Source: Sanderia malayensis (lineage: Eukaryota > Cnidaria > Scyphozoa > Semaeostomeae > Pelagiidae). From it: a stretch of 64,000 nucleotides of DNA. The stretch covers positions 4,595,836 through 4,659,835 of the forward strand of contig RQOL01000658.1 in the NCBI GenBank assembly GCA_013076295.1, given 5' to 3'. The notes beneath the pieces are model-generated. The model was not told the DNA's origin and did no database searches. It saw only the letters and a program-made list of their open reading frames with translations. Both the position numbers and the translations under genes were made by a program. This document shows, piece by piece, positions 24,301-35,086 of the stretch. Every line of letters starts with the position of its first letter. Position 1 is the first letter of the stretch.

Positions 24301-25180
24301 ATCAAAAATAATAAACAGGGTTGGGTTGGACTGGTCGGTCGAGCAATTTGTGCGGATGTCCCAAGGGCCGCATACCCAAAACTATAAAAGTATTCTCGCA
24401 TGAATAAATCCAAAAATTGTGATCCCGTTTCTTTGTTAAACAAAAAAATTCTGCGTGAGAATGAAAACAGGTCTTATCTTTGTCCTAAATTTTTCCTTTG
24501 GTTTATGTTTTCTACAATCCGTGGATCGGTTTGCTTGAACTCTGCCAGGGCCGAAACAATTAGTCAGTCCGCCTCTGGAAGCACTGGCATAAGTCACTGG
24601 TTTGATTAAAACAAATTAACAAAAAATATAAAATTTTAAATAAGCTTCTTTTAATAAGAACCATTATTAAACTTTATTGGAATTTTGGGAAAATTGGATC
24701 AGCAGCACAACAAAACTGAAAATTGAGTTGGAGTTAGCCAGTGAACAAATTGTCTTTCGCAAACAAACTCTTTTTGCAAAAACTACTTAATTTTGTTAGT
24801 ATTATGGTAGCCGAAAATAACAATTCTGAATTTCCAATTAGCCCCTCCCTTTTAAATAAAACTCAAATTCATTTGCTTCCAACCAAAGGAGCATCTGGAT
24901 TTAATTATTCGGGGATTTACGGTATTTCTGTTGCTTGTTTCGTGGTCAGGAAAACAACTCTCAGCATCGAAATTTATTATTTATTATCTGAAATTCATTA
25001 TATTTTGGATAATAAATTAGAATTTCACGATAAGATGTTTCTGATTTTGAATGTAATGTCTAAACAAATCAGTTATTCATTATCGTAATCAATTTTTTGA
25101 ATTTCGCGCCAAAATTCAAACAAAATAAGGCTCAGCCCCAGACCTCTAAATTAAAATTGTCGTAAAAACCACAATTTATG
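21363..25180. other. Long AT-rich stretch with no supported gene
   Basis: Scattered short frames (for example 24400-24609, 24741-25088) lack domains and splice support. Two tiny exon-like blocks with good donors (ending near 21562 and 21777) were noted but cannot be joined to anything. A solo GGGATTTACGG element end lies near 24908. Confidence 0.4.
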
Positions 25181-25520
25181 GCCCCCAAACACCAAAATTT
25201 AAAAAAATAAGTTCAATTTTCAAGCTTAGCGCTCATAATTGTACTTCTTACTTAATTTGATGCAAATTGAAAGAGTTTTAAAATTAGCCTGAAACCCCCG
25301 TTTACCCCCTTTTATGCCCCCAAAACATCAATATTTCAATAAACAATTTCAATTTTCAAATTCAGCGGCCCGTGATTGTACTTCTTACTAAATTTGATGC
25401 AGATTGAACAAGTTTGAAAATTTGCCCAAAGCCCCCTTTTACCCCCTTTTATGCCCCCAAAACATCAAAATTTCACAAAGTAAGTTCGATTTTCGAATTC
25501 AGCGGTCCAAAATCGTACTA
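25181..25520. repeat. Tandem repeat, ~136-bp unit, about 2.5 copies
   Basis: Units start GCCCCCAAAACATCAA-like at 25181, 25316 and 25453 and include TTCAGCGG, GTACTTCTTACT and AATTTGATGCA words. The period is 135-137 bp. It lies shortly upstream of P-element copy 2. Could be minisatellite or part of the transposon's left region. Confidence 0.75.
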
Positions 25521-25874
25521 GTTTCAGCCAGGTTTCATCAAATCGGGTTTTTGATGATTTTTGCTTCCATTGGGAACTACTGACGCTGGGCAAGAGAGGG
25601 TACCAATCAAATTTAACCACAACTGGTGAATGCAAAGATAAATGAAATAGAAAACCATGATAAGACAAGGAATAAAAAATAATAATATATATTTCATGGA
25701 AAGACTGTTTATTAATGGGATATAAACCAATTAGAAAACAAAAAATCTCAATAATTAGGGCTGCGTAGCAAATCTTGCGATTTGCCGCTGTGCAGCCATT
25801 GCGACTAGAGGAGGCAAAGCAGATTATGGATACGGATGACTGATTGCGCAGTAAGGATATGCGCAACCTATACA

Positions 25875-25951
25875 GCAGTTCCTATTCACTTCAATTAAAC
25901 ACAACGTTTAATGCAGGGCAATTCACGTTTCAACATAGTGTTTAATAGAGG
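25875..25951. repeat. Inverted partner of 21298-21362, next to P-element copy 2
   Basis: Reverse complement of the repeat at 21298-21362, about 55 bp upstream of the first recognisable exon of P-element copy 2. That position fits a left terminal or subterminal repeat. Confidence 0.5.
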
Positions 25952-27396
25952 CATGAGTATGGGTTGTATAATTCCAAGTTAGTAATTACCAGGAATTTGG
26001 TTTCAGGAAAAACATTTCAGCCCACTGCACAACCCTTGTACTCTCTTAACACAAAGCGAGGCGATGAAAGTAAGTGCATTTACATGATGTCAATTATGTA
26101 GGTATTTTCCATTTATGATCATGTCGAAATGATTTCAACTTTATTCATATACAGGTGACGAGGATATGGAAATATATAGCCCTAGTATTGCAGCTGCAAA
26201 TGAGGAAATCTATGCAACATATGACCAGTCAGTGCAGACCCCTTGTAGTCTTAGTGCTTATACTCCTTGTAAAAGGAAGCTTAAAAAGTTGGTTGTCAAA
26301 AACAGGAAGAATTTATGTGCTTGAATCGAGGCTGAAAGCAAAAAAATCCATTTTTCCAGTTCCACCCCAGAAGGTGAACAATTCCGAAAAATTCGAAAAG
26401 GCATTCAAATTTTTGGATGGTCTGGTGTCTCAAGAGCTATTGTCCTTTATGAAAAAACAAGTGTCTTTATGCCAAGTTAAAAAGAAGGGTAGAAGGTATA
26501 ATGATTCTTTCAAAGCATTGGCAATAAGCATTTACCACATTAGTGGAAAAGCATATAGGTTCCTTTCGAAACTGTTCTCCTTGCCTTCCAAAAAAACCAT
26601 CACATCTACTGTGTCAAGGTTTGCTTCTGGTGTTGGGTTCTCCAAAAAGTCTTTGTATGTTTTGAAACAGAGAATTGATGTTCTGCCTGATGCTGGCAAG
26701 ACATGTGTGTTGCTAATGGATGAGATATCATTGAAGACCCATCTGTATTATGATAAAGTCAAAGATTGCATCGCTGGCCTTGAAGATTTAGGCGATGGGC
26801 ACACGTCTGGTCTGGTGGCAACATGTGCTCTTGTTTTGATGATCAGAGGCATAGTTCTGAAATGGAAGCAGCCATTTGCATATTATCTAGTCCATGAATC
26901 ATGCAGTGGTATGCATCTTAAGGATATATTGAGTGGAGCACTGTTGCATTTGGAAGAACTCCGGCTGAATGATGTTGCCATTGCTAGTGACCGAGGTTCC
27001 AATGTTCTTAGTCTTGCAGCAAAAATGGGTGTGACACTAGATAAACCATATTTTCAAATTAGAAAGACCGATTATTTTGTAATATATGATCCACCTCACC
27101 TAATTATAGAAATACGAAATAATGTCATTAAATATAACTTCGAATACGGATTATTTGTTGCAAAATGGAATGACATTAAAATCTTCTACAGACAAGACGA
27201 GAAGCAAATAATTCAACTAGCACCGAAGTTAACAGAAAAACATTTTAATTTAACACTGGATTTTCAAAAGTGAAAGTCAAGCTTGCAACTCAAGTTCTAA
27301 GTCACACAGTAGCTGCTGCAATCAACACTTATGTTAGCCTTCAAGGTTTGCCTGGTTTTGCCGCTGGTACAGCACAGCTGCTTGAGACTTTTGACT

Positions 27397-30300
27397 GTGA
27401 AGAATCCGAATTTCTTATAACAATTTAGTATTTTAATCGTCCAGCGGGACACATACCTTAAGTACTATAACAATTTAATTCAAGTAATAATCAGCAGTAC
27501 AATGATCTCTTTGGCCCAATACAACTCATTAGCATATAGCCTCGTTTTGGTTTAAACAACATGACTCGGCATGACTGGAAATATCTAGATCGGACGAGAA
27601 CATTCTGGAGGTCCAAAAATAGAACATTGTAACCATTTATTCTTACATAATAATTAGCCAAATCATGATGATTGTAGTAACTAGAACTTTCGATTTAAAA
27701 CGTATAAAAGTAAGCACCGTATAATGTTAGAAAAAAGAATCAGAATTTGTGAGATGGAAAAACGTGAGATACATCAAAATTGAGAAAAGGTGATTCTATT
27801 GTAATCTTTTGTGCAGAACATTCTACCTGTGAGTTTATTGTCGCGGTTAACAGAATCTAATTCCCGACAAAGTGGCACCCCAGATGGGAGACATCGTTCA
27901 CAAAATATCAGAGACGAACATATAAACCAAGAGAGACAAAACGCATTTCAAAGCAACAATAAGAATGGAGACAACAGACAAAATACAGAAGAATCTTGAC
28001 ACAACAATTCAAATGCTAAAGTTTGCTCAAGAAGAAACAGAAACAATCTTGAAGAAGAACAGTGTAAAACCTTTACAACGTCAGTTGAAAAAATTCGAGA
28101 GCTTGTTAGATGAATTCGGAAATCTGAAAGTTCAAATGCAGAAGCTCAAATTTACAAATGGAGAAGAACCCCAAGACGTCAGAAGTTGGAGTCTAGAAAT
28201 AGATGGGGAAATCACTACATTCGAAGACACCATTGATGCAATTAACGATAAAATTGATGCTTTCAAAGAAGAAGCAGCAAGAGAGGAGAGACAACGTGAG
28301 GAAGATATTACAGAACTCAGAAGACAACGCCAGCTTGAAAGAGACATCAAACTCGAAGAAGAAAAAATGAAAATCAAGAGAGAGCTCGAAAGAAAAATGG
28401 ACGAAGAACGAGAGAAGTCACACCTGAGCAAAGGTCAGACACCAAAAGCAAAGCTACCTAAACTTGTCATCACCAAATTTCAAGGTACACACATAGACTG
28501 GCCAAGGTTTTGGAGCCAGTTTGAGGCTGAAATAGACTGTGCAGAAATCGGACAAGTGGCCAAATTTTCGTATTTGAAAGAGTTGCTGATACCAAAAGTA
28601 CGTCTGGGAATTGACGGATTGCCATTCACCACAGAAGGCTATGAGCGTGCAAAGCAAATCCTAAAGACGAGATACGGAAAGCCAAGTGAAGTTGCCAATG
28701 CATATATCCAAAACCTGTTGAGTCTACCACAGATTCATGGAACAAGCCCCTCGAAACTTCACGAATTTTATCAGAATTTAGTGACTAACGTTCAAGTACT
28801 GGAGACAATGGGAAAGTTGAGGGAAGTAACAGGCTACGTGCGCTTAACATTGGACAAATTGCCAGGCATTCGAGCAGATTTGGTCAGAATGGATGATGAT
28901 TGGCAAGAATGGGGGTTTGGTCACCTAGTTGAAGCTCTTCGTAAATGGTGTGAACGAAATCCTATTCCGCTAAATGATAGCAGACACGGCGCATGGGCCA
29001 ATGACAGAGAGCCGAAACAACAAAGAAAGGACAAAGTACTTCAAACAAAGCAGCAGGAATGGAAGCCACGAGCCTGTGTGTACTGCGATATGACAAATCA
29101 CAAATCCGGTGAATGTGACAGAGTGACAAGTATAGCTGAGAGGAAGAAGATACTCAGTTCTAAAAGACTTTGCTTCAACTGTACTGGTAGCAAACACAGA
29201 GCTTCCGAATGACACAGCAAAATTGATTGCCAAAAGTGTAAAGGCAGACACCACACTTCAATCTGTGACAAAGGAGCGGATCAAGTACTGGTAGCAACAG
29301 GAGAAAGAACAGTGATTTATCCAGTGGTCATTGTAAAAGTGGATGGCATCAAATGTAGAGCGCTGTTAGATACAGGGGCTGGAAGCTCATACATGTCAGC
29401 AACGTTGAGTCAACTGCTTAACAAGAAACCTTCACGCACAGAACATAGACAAATTGAAATGATGATGCACTCAACGAGCAAGAAGATTGACATTTATGCA
29501 GTTACCGTGGAAAATCTCAAAGAAAACTTTCAGCTGAACGTTAATGTGAGCAAAGTTGACAAGCCTGTTTTGCTATCACTGCCAAATCCGAACTATGAAC
29601 ACTTGATCAAGACCTACAAATATTTGGAAGGAGTCAAGATGGACGATACTGACACCAAGTCTGAACTGCCCATCCACATGATTTTAGGAGCAAGCGAGTA
29701 TTCAAAGATCAAGATGAATACAAAGCCAAGAGTGGGACAGCCCGGACAACCGGTTGCAGAACATACAACATTAGGATGGTCACTCATGTCACCTGGTGCC
29801 GATTCAACCCTGGACAACGTTTATCTAACTCAATCGTCAACAGCAGATTACGAGAAGCTTTGTAATTTGGACGTTCTGGGACTACAAGACAGATCAACTG
29901 GAGACCAGATGTCGGTTTACGATGAATTCAAGTCACAACTAATACGAAGTCCCCAAGGCTGGTATGAAACAGGGTTGTTATGGAAAGCAGAACATGCAGA
30001 ATTACACAACAATGAGAATGGGAGCATGGGAAGGCTGTCAAATCTCGTAAGAAGACTCAGAAGGAATCCAGAACTTTTTGATGAATATGACAAGATCATC
30101 CAGGATCAGCTAGCAGAAGGAATTATCGAGAAAGCACCATTAACTGCTGAAGGGAAGGAGTTCTACATTCCGCATAAACCGGTAGTAAGAGAGTTGGCAG
30201 AAAGTACAAAGACAAGAATTGTTTATGACGCTTCAGCAAGAGCTAATGACAATGCTCCATCGCTAAACGACTGCTTGGAGACGGGGCCCCCTCTGCAAAA

Positions 30301-31463
30301 CTTAATATGGAGCATCTTGGTAAGAAACAGATTCAAGCCAGTTGCATTGGCGGGAGATCTACAGAAAGCCTTTCTACAAGTGAGAATCCGGGAACAAGAC
30401 AGAGATGCCCTAAGATTCCATTGGATAAAGAACAAAGACCCATCACAAGTTGAAGTTTATCGTTTCACCAGAGCATTGTTTGGTCTCGTTCAAAGCCCAT
30501 TCCTTTTAGGAGGCACAATAGAAGAACATCTAAAGAGCTGCGAATCAGAGTATCCAGAAGAAGTAAAAGAAATATGGAAATCACTTTATGTAGATGACGT
30601 AATCACCGGAGCGAACAATGTTCAAGAATTACAACATCTGAAAGAAAGTGCAGTAGAAATCTTCGGGAGAGCCCAGTTCAAACTACACAAATGGCACTCA
30701 AACATTTCGGCATTAGAAAATGAAGACACAGTATCTAATGAAGAATGCACATATGCAAAACAACAACTGGGAGTGAAAGTGAATGAAACAAAAATGCTTG
30801 GCCTAACCTGGAACAAAAACAGCGATACATTAAAAGTGACATTTCCACGCGAGAAAGCAGATGTTACAAAGCGAGGTATTTTACGATTTCTTGCTACTAT
30901 ATTCGATCCACTTGGAATAGCTTCACCAATAACTCTGTCTGGTAAAGAAGTCTATCGAACCACATGCGAGGAGAATGTACCATGGGATAAAAACCTTCCT
31001 GAGATCATACAGAAGCAATGGGAGAAATTTGAGAACAAACTACCGGTAGAAATCGAAATACCACGAAGTCTAGTAGCACACCAAGAGCAGATCGAGAAAA
31101 TTGACTTACACGTCTTCGGTGACACAAGTGGAACAGGAACTGCAGCAGTAGCTTATGCTGTCGTATATCAGAAATCTGGGATAAGTCAAGGACTCATAGC
31201 TGCAAGATCTCGACTAGCAAAGAAAGGACTGACCATCCCAAGACTGGAACTTGTTTCTGCTCACATGGCGGCAAATCTAGCACAGAACATCATAGATGCA
31301 CTCGAAGGATTTCCAATTCAACAAGTTACCGGATGGCTTGATAGCACGGTCGCGTTACATTGGATCAGAGGAGACGGTAATTACAAGCAGTTTGTGGCAA
31401 ATAGAGTGAAGAAGATCCGAGAAAAGAACTTCATACAGTGGCGATATATACCTACAAAAGAAA
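27397..31463 (+). mobile_element. BEL/Pao-type LTR retroelement, 3'-truncated
   Basis: Between the two halves of P-element copy 2 lie a candidate LTR region (begins TGTGAAGAATCC near 27397; TATA-like GTATAAAAG near 27700), a gag frame and a pol frame. Pol stops abruptly near 31463 after the RNase H region, where P-element sequence resumes in an A-rich stretch. No integrase and no 3' LTR are present, so the copy cannot be complete. LTR borders are not proven because no second LTR exists for comparison. Confidence 0.75.
27965..29212 (+). pseudogene. Gag region of the BEL/Pao element
   Basis: 415 codons. Residues 1-170 are charged and coiled-coil-like; ~175-345 form the capsid-like region (begins KLPKLVITKFQG, includes WPRFWSQFEAEI). 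Two zinc-knuckle-like modules start at ~370 and ~403. The frame is closed by a TGA at 29210-29212, inside the second knuckle where a cysteine is expected. The same frame continues directly into pol, so gag and pol were probably one polyprotein and the TGA is a later nonsense change. Confidence 0.7.
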
Positions 31464-31516
31464 ATCAAAGAAAAGAAAAACAAAAAAAAGAAGAAATATC
31501 TTTGAGGCTGATGTAA
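29312..31516 (+). pseudogene. Pol region of the BEL/Pao element: protease, RT, RNase H; integrase missing
   Basis: In the same frame as gag. An aspartic protease motif (LLDTGAGSS) is at residues ~18-26. The reverse transcriptase spans ~240-470, with the YVDD active site at ~426 and the upstream LAGDLQKAFLQV block. The Pao-type RNase H begins near residue 600 with FGDTSGTGTAAVAYA. The homology ends at RYIPTKEN near residue 717; the last residues are a lysine-rich join to the P element. The frame is otherwise uninterrupted, which suggests a fairly young insertion before truncation. Confidence 0.75.
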
Positions 31517-32233
31517 CAACTAAGTCAATACAGATTGTATCCACTGACTATGCCAGTGAAGAGATTCAAAGGAGATTAGTGCAAAGTAATGCTGTTGCTT
31601 ACATGGCTGGATATTTATTGCGAAAAACATATGAAAAGTACAAATGCAGTAAATGTTCTGTTCCTATCCACTGACAACTTTGATTGCTCTGAGAATACTT
31701 TTATTTCCTTCAAGGCATTTGACACTGACTCGAGCATGTTTGGAGGATTGGTTGCACCATCAGAAATTATGATAAGATATGTTTCAAGACTGGAAGATGA
31801 ATTTATAAATCACATGAAAAAAATACAAAAAACAACGGAATTAGGAAAAGAACTATTTGAAAAATTACGAAAGATTATAATTAATGTAGAATGTGCCAAA
31901 TTTGATCAATCCTTTTTGCTAATGCTTTTCATCAGAATGAGAATATATTATTGTTTAAAATTTGCCAACCGAGATTTAGCAAAGCCAAAACCTCGAAAAA
32001 GCAGAACATTGCTTGAAATTTCACATTTATTTAACACCATTCACCATTCCATCCGATCTGGGTAGCAGGCTAGGTCAATGTATCTAACACAAGAGACATG
32101 AGGCAACTCTTTCCCTCTGCTAGTCTTGGGGTTGCACTTTAGGCAGGTGCAAACTACCTCAGCAGCCTTCCAAGCCAGGGTTACAGTGAAGATAATCAGT
32201 AGATGACAATGAACAAAATGAGAAACACGCAAG

Positions 32234-33170
32234 TCTGAAGAGGTTGCAGTAGGGGAAAATGAACCAAAGGAAATGCCAGAAGAAGTTGTTGAAGGCGAGA
32301 ATGGGTTTATAAATGAAAATGTAAGCTTCATATCTCTCTATGTCATGCCTGCTCTGTCAATATGGTATTAACTATAAGAATACACTCCGATTTTATGTAA
32401 AACCTTTAATTTCATGCACTTGTTTATTCAGGCTAACATTCCAGGAGAAGGTGTATCGGAAATCACAGAAGACGACCAGAGACATATGCCAGTTGTAAGT
32501 CTAAGCTTCTTCTTGCATCGGTGCTTGTCATTCATTTAACATCACATGTTAATCTGCTAAATCGAAGCCAGGCATGCACTGCATAAACAAATACTGTCAC
32601 CAGCTTTCTTCATTGTAACGAGAACTAAACATGGAATTTGAGTACTTTGCATGTCATTTTATGATCTATTTGTGTGTTTCAATTCTGATTTGCTTCTTGT
32701 CAGAATGATGCTATTCCTGAAGAGGACGAGGAGGCAAAACTGATTGAAATATCTCACTCTGCAACACGAGAAGTTACACATGGTCAACCAGATTTGAAAG
32801 CATTGGATCAGCAAGGTGTCCCTGATGCATATGCAACACTTCTACTTCCACAAGATGATGATAGCAAAGGTAAGTCTTACCTAATTTTATATGCTGGATT
32901 TTTTACTTTGATTTAGAAAGACGAATGTCAAACCCTTTGAAGCCAAAAGACAATCATTTTATTGGGCGTTTGATCCTAGTTAAGAATATAAAATACAAAT
33001 TTGAAAATTATGATTGTTCACGCCAAGACGAAGCGCGACTGTTCATGAACTTTCTGATATTACTAATATTCACAGCATGTAATGCGGGAAGAAATCTGGG
33101 GGGCGCTTGTTACGAAATCCAGCACATACACCCAGCCAGATACGATCCTCAGCAAGGTGATGTTCATTGA
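32234..33170 (+). CDS. Unrecognised small multi-exon gene (gene D), possibly partial
   Basis: Four blocks with good acceptors and donors join in phase: 32234-32320, 32432-32494, 32704-32869, 32917-33170. The first three encode a very acidic segment (EEVVEGENGF, EITEDDQRHMP, IPEEDEEAKLIEIS), then GVPDAYATLLLPQDDDSKE. The fourth is basic to hydrophobic and ends at 33170. An alternative last exon (acceptor near 33076, another frame) would end at 33255 with VMFIDRELKTATFEETGEKL. No start codon is evident: an in-frame stop lies just upstream of the first block, so 5' exons are probably missing or were displaced by P-element copy 2. Function unknown; regular phases argue against chance. Confidence 0.4.
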
Positions 33171-33255
33171 TAGAGAACTGAAAACAGCAACATTTGAAGA
33201 AACTGGAGAAAAATTGTTTCGTCATGACGGTTGGTCGAGACAATTGGGTGGATAG

Positions 33256-35086
33256 TTGGGTATAGCCTTACTCTTACACATCCTATTACATTGTCTTTAA
33301 CGAAACTACGCAAGTGTATATTCTGTAACAAGTGGCAGGTTAATCCATATGAAGTACACAATTAGAAAAATGTGGCACGTTTCTTGTATTGCTTATGATT
33401 ACATGATACAATGAGGGATAAAGAGGCCATTGGCCCTATTAAATCCGTTAGCGTTGTTTTTAGCGTGTTCACAACTTTAATAACACGCAATTTTTCAAAC
33501 TCTTTAACTCACTTCGCGTTAGCTATGGTTATTGACCAATTGTTTCATTCGTTTTTTACTGTGTATCATTTATTGTTCTTCCCCAGGATAGATGTTGCAG
33601 TAAACGTGATAACATCGCATTGTCTCCCTTTGCCATAACAGTATTTTACTATGTATATATTCCTTTTGTTGAAAAAGTGTGTTATATTCCAATATTCTTG
33701 ATAACGTCGATGTTTATAGATATTTTCAACTGCAAATATTGCCTGTATAATACTTGTCCGGCCCCGTGCTCACGGTGCTAGATAAATTGCTCCTCTGCCA
33801 CAATGTATTTGTTAACGGTGTATCTGTTTAATATTTGTATTGATAGGCCTTCGCGTTTACACGTTGCAGGGTTTCTTTTCTCGTCATGCGCAGTATGCTT
33901 TTACATATGTCTTTGGCGCCAAGTCGAAGTATCCAGCAAGATTTATGCACATGAAAAGAGTCATAAATTGCAAGAACACTGCAAGAAGAAGCAATCTTTG
34001 CTGGTAAGCGCATGCGTAGCGACGTTAACCCAAGCTCGATCCCAATTTGCGTTGTTGTATCTACAGTGTTAACAATTAACAATTCTGGGTTGAACCCAGG
34101 GGTTTAACCCATGTTGACTTTAGATTAAAAGTTGCAGTGTAAACAGGGCTTTAGAAAGAGATCGATTTGACAGCTTCAGCGGAGAAATATTTCCACGGTA
34201 CCGTGTAAACGCTTTTGCCAGGACAAATGTTTCTATGGATCGCACCGCCTATCCGTATGCCGGATGACGTCATGGCTTGGTTTTCGGGGGTGCCAAATTT
34301 AAATGAATTGGCATGAACATTTTTTAAAATGAGCTTTGGCTTTTAAGTCAGATCGAAGAAGCGATATGTCAAACTTCATTGAATTAGCACTTGAATGTGA
34401 GCATCTTCCTGTGCTATGTAATCTCCTGCAATGTCACATTCAAAGAAGTACGTCTTCACTCTGAACACGGACAGCCTGTAAATTTGGCAGAAGGCTCTTA
34501 CATTGCCCTTGTTTAATGCTTGCTCAATATACCATGAACCTTTGGGCGTGGTCACTGGGCAGCAATGTGGGGGAGGGGGCTAAATGGGAATATGACTTCA
34601 ATTGAAAAGGGAAGCTAAAAATTTACGGTAATCGTTGTGCGTTTGATATGTTAAGTCAGGATTCGACACGGGAAAGTACAACCTTCTGCTAGCTTGTGAG
34701 TATGATATGTGATTGATTTACATAGTGACCTGGTTTCCATAATATCTGATGACAGACAGCTAAGACACAAATTAAACACAATAACAATTAAAACAAGACA
34801 TTAATTAATGGAATACTAATAATAATCATAACAGATATTTTGTCGTGCCTTTAGTTTTAGGTACTCAAGTGTTTTATTACTACATAGCAGACATGAGTAC
34901 TATACAAAAACGTTGGCGGATTCGATTACGACCCCGTCCTCGATCACTTCAGATATAACTGTTCCCAAATAACCATGTTTGAGTGAAAGTTAGTAATAAT
35001 ATTGTACATCACATCGGAGTCATCTAACTTTAATAATTACCAATATAATTTGCTTAAAGTAACAAAAATGTAAATCAAAAATTGAA
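33256..35086. other. Intergenic stretch between gene D and gene B
   Basis: AT-rich; several short frames without domains. GTTTACACG and GTGTAAACAGGGC words near 33855 and 34137 recall the Harbinger-like ends, but no paired borders were found. An ATTTACGG word near 34622 recalls the CCGTAAATCC family. The 3' untranslated part of gene B should lie just below 35087. Confidence 0.4.

Larger units (their letters stand above)
26007..32065 (+). pseudogene. P-element (THAP9-type) transposase, copy 2, split by a retroelement
   Basis: A small exon (26007-26069) joins in phase to 26155. From there the first frame gives QTPCSLSAYTPCKRKLKK, then a frameshift near 26320 moves into the long frame ending 27273. 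This carries YRFLSKLFSLPSKKTI, the catalytic context LLMDEISLKTHL (~26715) and YDPPHLIIEIRNN (~27085). Another frameshift near 27255 leads to [14 protein letters not shown]. The frame is cut near 27397 by a BEL/Pao element and resumes near 31470 with SNAVAYMAGYLLRKTYEKYK and a C-x2-C pair, then shifts frame again to 32065. The order and content match one transposase, so the retroelement lies inside it. Confidence 0.75.

Noticed and set aside
24741..25088. 115-codon plus-strand frame
   Set aside because: Overlaps a solo CCGTAAATCC-type element end and has no recognisable motif.
33830..34150. Possible second Harbinger-like element (GTTTACACG / GTGTAAAC words)
   Set aside because: No perfect inverted ends or TTA flanks could be paired.
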